This document shows, piece by piece, positions 57,282 through 64,000 of a stretch of 64,000 bases of DNA. Each line of letters opens with the position of its first letter. Position 1 is the stretch's first letter. The notes beneath the pieces were generated by a model, which was not told where the DNA came from, did no database searches, and saw nothing but the letters and a program-made list of their open reading frames with translations. Source of the DNA: Ascoidea asiatica (lineage: Eukaryota; Ascomycota; Saccharomycetes; Ascoideales; Ascoideaceae). The translations under genes and the position numbers were made by a program. The stretch is taken from contig BCKQ01000002.1 in NCBI GenBank assembly GCA_001600695.1, positions 2,351,351 through 2,415,350 of the forward strand. Reading direction: 5' to 3'.

Positions 57282-59327
57282 CTAAAAAAGTATTCCTATA
57301 AGAATACAAAAAGAGGATAGTATCAAAGTGAAAAAATTGAATTTTCTAATTTCATTTCCAGAATTAGAAGAAGATATTGAGCCTGTCTCATTTACTGCAG
57401 CTAATCCTTCATATCCTTTAGTTTTAATCCAAGATTTAAAAGATTCTACTTCACTCATTCCAGTTGAAAATGTGGTTGTAATTGTAGATGATATTAAAAA
57501 TTCAGTTTTTGTTGTAATATATGTTTCATAAACTGTTGGTGTTGAATATTTTATCACCCCAACATTTTTAGATACTGAGGTTGTGAAATCCTTTAAAGTT
57601 TCTGTGGTTAATGATTTTATTGTAGATGTACTAAGATATGATGTAACATAATTAAAATATGTATCATAATAATAATCTGCCTTTGTTGCATTTGGTACTA
57701 TTTCATTTGATGTAAATGTATAAATATTTGAACTTTTTGAATCTTCAAATGATGCCCAAGTTAAATTCTCTGTTGCATCTTGTACAACAAAATCATAATT
57801 TTTTGGTTTACCAATTAAAATTTCTTGATTATCATAATCATAAATTAGTGAACCAAATCCAAGCATAATATTACCTAAAACAATTCTATTTTCTCCAATT
57901 GAAGAATCTGATTTTGAAATTAATAATGTTCCAAATGTTTCATTGTTATCTTTTGTATAAAAATCCCCATTTAAATCTTCATAATAATCTAGTCCTGTAT
58001 AATCTGCAACAAAATATGATAACTGCATACTTAAAATATATCCAGATAAATTAAAATCAAAATAAATATCAAGAAGGTCAATTGAATTATATATATCTGT
58101 TATATTACTATTTGTTAAATTTAAATTGAACATACTTAAAATATTGTTATAAATATCTTCTGGAAAATATGTAGTTGCACCCTGATGTGAAAAAGAAAGT
58201 GGATTTTTACAATTGGAAAGTGTTAAAACTTCATCAGTTCCATTTGATGAATAAATTGTTAAATTTGAAATATTCATTTCATTGAGTTTTTCTTCTAAAA
58301 CATCTTCTACAGACTCATTATAATAATTTGGATATTCTATCATCAAACTTTTATAATATTCAGTACCAAATCTAATTGTTAATGAATTTAGTGTGATATC
58401 AATTGAAGATATATTTGGATTTATATTTTGATCATATCTATTAATCATTGGAATTATTGTTAAATTTGAATCAAGATTTTGTGATGGATCATAACCTCCA
58501 AAAATTAAATTTCCTGTAAATGAATATGAAATTTCCGTATCAAAAGCAGCATATTCAGCCATTATTCTTCTTTTAATAATTCCTTGATTTGATAAAAAAT
58601 CTAAAAATGAGACTTCAGCATCTTCCGTAGCTGTAGAATCTATATCTGATGTATCTGAAGTATCTGACGTTAAATTTGAAGATGAACTTCCAGTATCAAA
58701 AGAAGAGACTCCTAAAAAACCAAACCCATTTTGAGCAGATAAAGCTAAACCAAAAGTAAAATTCTCTAAAGAAAACCCATTATATAAATAAAAAATATCT
58801 TTACCTAATAAACCAGTGGCAGACACTAGAGTTAAACTATTATCAACAAATATTGTATTATTGAATTGAAAAGTCTGAGTTGTATCTAAAAATGAAAATG
58901 TGGAGCTATCAAAATTTTCAAAAGTTCCATCAGTACAATCATACGTATAACTTGACTCAGAAATAGACATTTGATTTGAATACATAAAAGAAGTATCATG
59001 ATATGAAGAATTACAATATGGATTTAAAGATGATATTAACCAAGCTTGAGAAGAATCATAATCTAAACCAACAGTTATATTTTGCGCAGGAGTTCCTACA
59101 GATATATTTGCACTTGGAAGATAATATGAGTCGCCAAAAAATTCAATCTGAACATAACCTTGAGTTCCATCATAAGTTGTTGATGCATTGATTATATTTG
59201 AGAACGAGAAAATAAAAATAAAAATAACAATATAAATGTTTGTATAAAAAAAATAAAAAGATTGAAAGAAATTTAAGTTCATCGGTATTTGAATAGAATT
59301 ATTATTTCTATTAATATTGAAATGCAT
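57282..59327 (-). CDS. Yapsin-like GPI-anchored aspartyl protease, catalytic residues altered
   Basis: A 681-aa member of the yapsin family of surface aspartyl proteases. A hydrophobic signal segment (about 29-49) leads to YYLPSANISVGTPAQNITVG. The N-lobe motif that is normally LDTGSS reads GLDYDSSQAWLISS: Asp89 stays, but Thr-Gly is Tyr-Asp. The C-lobe motif, normally LDSGTT, reads SFSHQGATTYFP: the Asp position is His381. LLGKDIFYLYNGFSL, FLGVSSFDTGSSSS and GNLIFGGYDPSQNL are other family blocks. The DTGS at 211-214 lies in a loop and is not the catalytic site. Many N-glycosylation sites and a C-terminal GPI signal (SSNSGNEIRKFNFFTLILSS) are present. The protein is probably an inactive protease relative. 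Yps7-type and Bar1-type relatives are the natural comparison. Confidence 0.82.
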   Translation of the reverse strand: MHFNINRNNNSIQIPMNLNFFQSFYFFYTNIYIVIFIFIFSFSNIINASTTYDGTQGYVQIEFFGDSYYLPSANISVGTPAQNITVGLDYDSSQAWLISSLNPYCNSSYHDTSFMYSNQMSISESSYTYDCTDGTFENFDSSTFSFLDTTQTFQFNNTIFVDNSLTLVSATGLLGKDIFYLYNGFSLENFTFGLALSAQNGFGFLGVSSFDTGSSSSNLTSDTSDTSDIDSTATEDAEVSFLDFLSNQGIIKRRIMAEYAAFDTEISYSFTGNLIFGGYDPSQNLDSNLTIIPMINRYDQNINPNISSIDITLNSLTIRFGTEYYKSLMIEYPNYYNESVEDVLEEKLNEMNISNLTIYSSNGTDEVLTLSNCKNPLSFSHQGATTYFPEDIYNNILSMFNLNLTNSNITDIYNSIDLLDIYFDFNLSGYILSMQLSYFVADYTGLDYYEDLNGDFYTKDNNETFGTLLISKSDSSIGENRIVLGNIMLGFGSLIYDYDNQEILIGKPKNYDFVVQDATENLTWASFEDSKSSNIYTFTSNEIVPNATKADYYYDTYFNYVTSYLSTSTIKSLTTETLKDFTTSVSKNVGVIKYSTPTVYETYITTKTEFLISSTITTTFSTGMSEVESFKSWIKTKGYEGLAAVNETGSISSSNSGNEIRKFNFFTLILSSFCILIGILF

Positions 59328-60585
59328 AATACATAATATGAGGTATATGTATATTGGAAAGGTTATTATTTTATTAAAGTTATAAATGATATAATGAAAT
59401 AGAAAAATTATTAAATTTGAGAGTCTTTTTGAAATTATGAGATTAGATTTAGATTTAGTGAAATTAAATTGAATTTATAAAAGAAATACATATCCATTTA
59501 TATATTTTGGTATTTTTACAAAAAATTGTTACCTTTTTCAATAAAATTTTTCGATAAATGAAATTAACAAATAAAGGAAAAATAGGTAAGATTATTATCT
59601 AAAATTTTAGAAATATTTAGGTAATTAAGTAGAGAAGTCTTATCATAAATCAGAAGTTGAACAAATTTATTCTCTTTTTTTGGTGAAAATATTTAAATAC
59701 AATTGAAAACAAACAAAATCAACACAATGGTCTTAAATTAATGAAGGTTCCATACTTTAGGTAAGTTTCTAAGCAAATTTCCAATTAATTTTATCTTAAA
59801 ACTTTGATAAAAGATCAACATTTTGAAGTTGTTTAAGACATTTTAATTCTTCAATCAGTATGTTGAAATTACTCAGAACATTGAAGTTTTTTCATTTCTT
59901 AATTGAAAAATTTATCCCATTTCTTCAATTCAGCACCTTTCTTTGACGCGAGTTTTGAAAATTACCATAGAAACAGTTATCGGGAACTGCAAACCCTTAG
60001 AAAATACAACATGTTAGCCAACAGTCTTGGCAATCTAAAGTTTGCGATCGTTAACGGGTCTTTTATTGTTCCCGTTATCGAACCTACTGAAAAATGACCT
60101 GCAAAAAAATTAACCAAGAAGCGGGTACAAGTACATTCGCGAAACAATAAATTCCAATCCCTAAATACCAAACACCAGGTCACCGAGACCATTAGGACAG
60201 TATTGACTAAATACCGGTTCAGTCTGTCCGGAACACTTTTGTAAGTAAAAGGAAGAGACCCAGAAACATGGCGTTAATATGCACCCAGGCACCAACCACT
60301 TGAGCAACTTTAAAAAAACAGCCACGTTTTGGTTTTGTATTTCGAAGTATTGTGGCTAGGTATTTTTACACGTGTGCGTGCTTTATTTTAATGAAATTTG
60401 TCAACTTGGTTACCTCGTCGATTGATCCCAATTCTATTTCACATGAAGAAGAGGAAGAAGAAGAAGAAGAACTTGAAGAAGGTGAAATATTTCATTAGAG
60501 AATAATAGAATTAAAAATATTTTTCAGATAATATTGAGGAATATAAGCCATATCAACATTAGTGAAATATAATTCAATATTAAAA
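59328..60585. other. Intergenic between the yapsin-like and SEC62 genes
   Basis: 1258 bp, the promoters of both divergent genes. A G+C-richer part (about 59945-60400) has a CACGTG E-box (60369-60374) and frames of 64-71 codons without homology. A GAAGAGGAAGAAGAAG purine tract (60445-60480) comes shortly before the SEC62 start. No RNA gene is identified. Confidence 0.45.
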
Positions 60586-61446
60586 ATGAGTAATGTACAA
60601 GATCCAATAGCTTTAGGTGTAGCTAAATTGCTTAGAAATCATAAGGATTTAAAACAAAGAGAAGGTATATTTAATTCCAAAAAATATCAATTTTTCAGAT
60701 GTAAAAGAATGATTAGAGCAATGATGAGTGAGGAATATAAAAATAAAAGAGCGAAATTAAATTTACTAGAAATTAATAATGAACAAGAAGCAAAAATGGT
60801 GTTTGTACAATTAATTAAAAATTCAATGATTGTACCAATTCAAAAATTACATTCAAATGAATGTAAAGAAAAAAAAATTTCAATTGTTAAAGATTTTCCA
60901 AATTTAATAGTAAAACAAAAAGCAACATTATCAGCAGATGAATATTATATTTGGAATTATAATCCAACAAATCCAAAAGATATATTTTATGGAATTTTAT
61001 TAATTTTATCAATTTTTACATTAGTTTTATTTCCTTTATGGCCACCAAAAATGAGATTAGGTGTTTATTATTTATCAGTATTATTAATGATTTTAATTGG
61101 ATTATTTTTTGGTTTAGCAATAATAAGATTAATTATTTATATTATTTCATATTTAATTTTACCAACAGCATTTTGGTTATTTCCAAATTTATTTGCAGAT
61201 TGTGGATTTGTTGATAGTTTTATTCCATTATATGGTTGGGATGAATCTGAAAAGAAAGATAGTAAGAAAAGTAATAAAAAAGATAAGAAAATACCCAGTT
61301 CAAAATCAAATTCAAATTCAATAGAGAATTCCAAAAAAGATTCAAGTACATCAAAATCAACAGGTAATAAATCCAATAGTAATTCAAATAATGTTAGTTC
61401 TGTTAAAAAAAGAACTGTAGTTTTACAAGATGTTGAAGAAGAGTAA
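60586..61446 (+). CDS. SEC62: Sec62, ER translocon subunit
   Basis: A 286-aa subunit of the Sec63 complex for post-translational protein import into the ER. The ATG at 60586 (MSNVQDPIALGVAKLLRNHK) gives the family N-terminus. The cytosolic part keeps RNHKDLKQREGIF, FFRCKRMIRAMMSEEYKNK, KLHSNECKEKK and SADEYYIWNYNP. Two membrane spans follow (about residues 132-152 and 160-190), with LFPLWPPKMRLGVYYLSVL between. Then comes FWLFPNLFADCGFVDSFIPL and YGW, and a Lys/Ser-rich C-terminal tail, probably the Sec63 contact. Length agrees with yeast Sec62 (274-283 aa). It lies 513 bp before the ER chaperone SCJ1, read in the same direction. Confidence 0.93.
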   Translation: MSNVQDPIALGVAKLLRNHKDLKQREGIFNSKKYQFFRCKRMIRAMMSEEYKNKRAKLNLLEINNEQEAKMVFVQLIKNSMIVPIQKLHSNECKEKKISIVKDFPNLIVKQKATLSADEYYIWNYNPTNPKDIFYGILLILSIFTLVLFPLWPPKMRLGVYYLSVLLMILIGLFFGLAIIRLIIYIISYLILPTAFWLFPNLFADCGFVDSFIPLYGWDESEKKDSKKSNKKDKKIPSSKSNSNSIENSKKDSSTSKSTGNKSNSNSNNVSSVKKRTVVLQDVEEE

Positions 61447-61959
61447 AAGGTATTTTAAAAAGTTATTCTAAAAAGTTTTTCATTATAGTTTAAATCTGTT
61501 GATATATTATAATTTTCCTATTGCATCTGTTTTTCTTCTCATCTTTATATATCCCAAAAGTAATATATGTTAATAATGTATTTCAATATTATATTTATTT
61601 TGTATTTATTCTGTAACTATTTCAATATTTCAATTAAATTCTTTGATAATTGAATAAATTGAATATAATTAAAATGAATTGTAAACAGTAGGGCTCTAAA
61701 ACTATTCAAAGCCCTGATTTGAAAAGGAGATCCATGCTTGTGGCTTCCCGCTTATTGTTTACGTAACACTTAACTTTCAATGAAACTTCGAAATAGTTCG
61801 AAATAATGTGAAATAATTGAATTAATTGAATTAATTGAATTAAATTGAAATAAATTGAATTAGATTAAAACATTTAATTGAAATCAAATTGAAATTGAAT
61901 TGAAATTAAATCAAAATTCAATTGAAACTTAATCTATAGAAGACATAGAATATATAAAG
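61447..61959. promoter_or_regulatory. SCJ1 promoter region
   Basis: 513 bp. A TTCGAA-containing cluster at 61782-61802 (GAAACTTCGAAATAGTTCGAA) includes GAAnnTTC (61782-61789), as in a heat-shock element, about 170 bp before SCJ1. An (AATTGAATT)n-like run (61815-61920) lies closer to the start. The HSE reading is plausible for a chaperone gene but rests only on these bases. Confidence 0.4.
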
Positions 61960-63090
61960 ATGAAATTATTTATATATTTTGGTATAATATTTTTTATTAT
62001 ATCAGTAATTTTAGCAAATGATTTAGATTATTATAAAATTTTAGGAGTTTCAAAAAATTCAAATGAAAAAGAAATTAAAAAAGCATATAGAAAATTAAGT
62101 AAAAAATATCATCCAGATAAAAATCCAAATGATGAAAGTGCACATAATAAATTTATTGAAATTGGAGAAGCATATGATGTTTTAAGTGATAAAGATAAAA
62201 AAAAGTTATATGATCAATATGGACATGATGGATTAAAAAATGGTGGACAACAACCACAACAAGATCCTTTTGATATTTTTGCACATATGTTTGGTGGTGG
62301 TGGTGGTGGTAATCAAAGACAACAAAGACAAGGTGGTGGTGGTAAACCAAAAGGTCAAGATTTAGAATTTATTATGGAAATTAATTTAAAAGAATTTTTT
62401 AATGGAGAAACTAAAGAATTTAATTTAAATTTACAAAATATTTGTGATAATTGTGATGGATCAGGATCCGAAGATGGTAAAGATCACATTTGTGATCAAT
62501 GTCAAGGTAGTGGAATTATTAGAATTAGAAGACAATTAGGACCTGGAATGGTACAAACATTTCAAACAACATGTGATAAATGTCAAGGTAAAGGTAAATT
62601 AATTACAAATTATTGTAAAAAATGTTCAGGACATGGAATTATTGAAAAAGAAAGAAATTATAATTTAGATATTGAACCTGGAATGAATAGAAATCAAAGA
62701 ATTAAATTTGAAGGTGAAGGTAATCAATCACCAGATATTATACCAGGAGATTTATATATAAAATTAAAAGAAAATTTTTCAAATAATAATTTAGGTTATA
62801 GAAGAAGAAAAAATGATTTATTTAGAACAGAAATTATAAGTTTAAAAGAATCATTATTTGGTAATTGGGAAAGAAAAATATTTACATTAAGTAATGATGA
62901 AGAAGATAATTATATAATTTTAAAAAGAAATAAGAATGAAATCATAAATAATGGTGATATTGAAATAATAAAGGATAAAGGTATGCCAATATTAGATACA
63001 GATGAATTTGGAGATTTGTATATTGAATATAAAGTTCTTATTCCAAAAGATTCCAAATCTTTAAATACCAATTTCAGATCAGAATTATGA
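61960..63090 (+). CDS. SCJ1: Scj1, ER-lumenal DnaJ (Hsp40)
   Basis: A 376-aa Hsp40 of the ER lumen and co-chaperone of the Hsp70 Kar2 (S. cerevisiae Scj1 is 377 aa). The signal peptide (residues 1-19) is followed by a J domain, [20 protein letters not shown], with HPD in KKYHPDKN. A Gly-rich linker ([17 protein letters not shown]) follows. Four CxxCxGxG repeats are present: [24 protein letters not shown] and CKKCSGHG. The C-terminal substrate-binding region reads [19 protein letters not shown] and so on. The protein ends in RSEL, where S. cerevisiae Scj1 ends KDEL, so ER retrieval may be weak or use a variant signal. The neighbouring SEC62 works in the same import pathway. Confidence 0.94.
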   Translation: MKLFIYFGIIFFIISVILANDLDYYKILGVSKNSNEKEIKKAYRKLSKKYHPDKNPNDESAHNKFIEIGEAYDVLSDKDKKKLYDQYGHDGLKNGGQQPQQDPFDIFAHMFGGGGGGNQRQQRQGGGGKPKGQDLEFIMEINLKEFFNGETKEFNLNLQNICDNCDGSGSEDGKDHICDQCQGSGIIRIRRQLGPGMVQTFQTTCDKCQGKGKLITNYCKKCSGHGIIEKERNYNLDIEPGMNRNQRIKFEGEGNQSPDIIPGDLYIKLKENFSNNNLGYRRRKNDLFRTEIISLKESLFGNWERKIFTLSNDEEDNYIILKRNKNEIINNGDIEIIKDKGMPILDTDEFGDLYIEYKVLIPKDSKSLNTNFRSEL

Positions 63091-63327
63091 TATTATTGAT
63101 AATTCTTCTTTTATAATATATATTCTATAGAAACTTATAATTCTGGAATACTAAAAACATATTTCTACCATCAGGTAAAGTAATAAAAAGTGTCACTAAA
63201 ACTCACTCACTCACTCACTCACTTATTATATTCGTATTCGATGATTCTAGTAACTCACTAAAAGAAGGTCACAAAATAGAACAAGAAACATTCACAAATA
63301 CTTGTACAAAGCAGAATTTCAAGAATT
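63091..63327. other. Intergenic with ACTC repeat
   Basis: The region between SCJ1 and the tRNA gene. It holds an (ACTC)n microsatellite (about 63200-63222) and otherwise A+T-rich DNA. The 368 bp from the tRNA end to 63814 are also A+T-rich and contain no recognisable gene. Confidence 0.5.
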
Positions 63328-63446
63328 GGTCTTGTGGCGCAGAGGTAAGCGCTTCGTGCTTATAACCGTTCATGACAAACGTTTGTGTTAACGACACGGT
63401 CGTGTGAGGAACGCGACGGTCGTGGGTTCGAACCCCTCCTGGACCA
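63328..63446 (+). tRNA. tI(UAU): tRNA-Ile(UAU) with 46-nt intron
   Basis: Exons 63328-63364 and 63411-63446 give a complete cloverleaf. The acceptor is GGTCTTG with CTGGACC, containing the U6-U67 mismatch that this isoacceptor also has in S. cerevisiae. The D stem is GCGC/GCGC, the anticodon arm TCGTG CTTATAA CGCGA with anticodon TAT (63361-63363), and the T arm GTGGG TTCGAAC CCCTC. The intron (63365-63410) follows position 37, as in other yeasts, where this tRNA has a long intron. The discriminator is A. It decodes the AUA codon. Confidence 0.93.
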
Positions 63447-63450
63447 CTTC

Positions 63451-63456
63451 TTTTTT
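63451..63456 (+). terminator. Pol III T-run terminator
   Basis: A run of six T, 4 nt after the tRNA end, a normal RNA polymerase III stop. Confidence 0.85.
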
Positions 63457-63814
63457 GCTCTTTTGTTTAACTTATTTTTTATTTATATTTTGAAAAAGAA
63501 GGTTTGTTTGCATTGATAAGGAGGAATAGTCTGAATAACTTAGAAATAAGGAATATAATAGATATGATTGAGTAATATGTATAATTATAAGTATAAGTAT
63601 AAGTATTTAAACCAAGAGATTATAGAGAGACTCTGAAATAATATAAAATTGTATGAAATATGAAAGATATGAAGAAAATAGAAAGAGAAATAGAAAAATT
63701 ATAATTAATAAAGACAAAAACAAGTATGAAAACAGGAATGAAGAAAACAAATAAAAAAATAATAAAGAAATAAAAAGATAAGGTGAAATCTATAAAACTT
63801 ATTTGATAGTATCT

Positions 63815-64000
63815 TTAGGTTGAAGCAGAATCAGCTACTTTCTTTTCAGTCACATTTTCTGTACTTTTTTCAACATCAATATTTAAATCTGAAACTGAAG
63901 GTGGTGCTTCAATTCCTTCAAATATAGCTAAACTATCATCAAATGGTTTCATTCCAAGTTTTTCCAATTCTTCTTTTTCAAATACATTGAAATAATCAAT
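63815..64000 (-). CDS. C-terminal end of an unidentified protein (5' part outside window)
   Basis: A minus-strand frame runs from the right edge to a TAA at 63815-63817 and encodes the last 61 residues. The tail starts IDYFNVFEKEELEKLGMKPF, includes DDSLAIFEGIEAPPSVSD and ends KKVADSAST. It is acidic, hydrophilic and without a membrane helix. I do not recognise the protein. Codon use (AAA, GAA, TTA) agrees with its neighbours, and the frame is uninterrupted. Confidence 0.6.
   Translation of the reverse strand: MDYFNVFEKEELEKLGMKPFDDSLAIFEGIEAPPSVSDLNIDVEKSTENVTEKKVADSAST

Noticed and set aside
57282-59327. DTGS at residues 211-214 as an active-site motif of the yapsin-like protein
   Set aside because: It lies in a Ser-rich loop after the GFGFLGV block; the true N-lobe site is at residue 89, directly after GTPAQN.
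1-64000. CRISPR array, bacterial operons or ribosome binding sites
   Set aside because: The sequence is eukaryotic nuclear DNA; no such structures were seen.

Overview
The window is nuclear DNA of a budding yeast (Saccharomycotina). The protein set is typical of that group: Som1, Aim11, Kch1, Cdc1, Dfg5/Dcw1, Gnt1, Yop1, Pyp1, Sec62, Scj1, TAF6 and Atg18. One intron is visible, with GTATGT, TACTAAC and TAG signals, and the single tRNA gene is the intron-containing tRNA-Ile(UAU). The DNA is extremely A+T-rich, codons end almost only in A or T, and many proteins carry long Asn runs encoded by AAT. CTG codons are too rare to show how CUG is decoded. The species was not identified; a lineage outside the whole-genome-duplication clade is likely.

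Layout. 1-17,000: the C-terminal part of a GH3 beta-glucosidase with a PA14-type insert, CDC1, a Zn2Cys6 transcription factor, TAF6, SOM1, an Mmf1/Hmf1 (RidA) protein, YOP1, an orphan protein (family A) and a P450-like protein that has lost its haem ligand. 17,880-31,460: a 703-bp inverted repeat, identical apart from a few bases, forms the outer borders of a 13.3-kb block. Each arm is the promoter plus the first 15 codons of a zinc-finger gene, and both genes point inward. The left one carries 44 pentapeptide repeats; the right one is short. Between them lie an F-box gene, KCH1, a small orphan gene and AIM11. 31,500-46,800: an LTR-like repeat, an Mch-type transporter, an aldo/keto reductase lacking its catalytic His, a Dfg5/Dcw1 wall enzyme, Gnt1, an RBR-type ubiquitin ligase, a DHA2/Atr1-like exporter and a second family A protein. 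47,200-64,000: an LRR protein, Pyp1-like phosphatase, a second LTR-like copy in inverted orientation, FRS1 (spliced), an Atg18-type PROPPIN, a yapsin-like protein with altered catalytic residues, SEC62, SCJ1, tRNA-Ile(UAU) and the 3' end of an unidentified gene.

Themes. Many genes serve the secretory pathway and cell wall: Cdc1, Yop1, Dfg5/Dcw1, Gnt1, the yapsin-like protein, and Sec62 next to Scj1. Four proteins from well-known enzyme families have lost diagnostic catalytic or zinc-binding residues. The most unusual structure is the pair of inward-facing zinc-finger genes with interchangeable 5' ends. Recombination between the arms would invert the block and keep both reading frames intact, which resembles the inverted-repeat flip/flop switches of some yeasts, although these are not recognisable mating-type genes.
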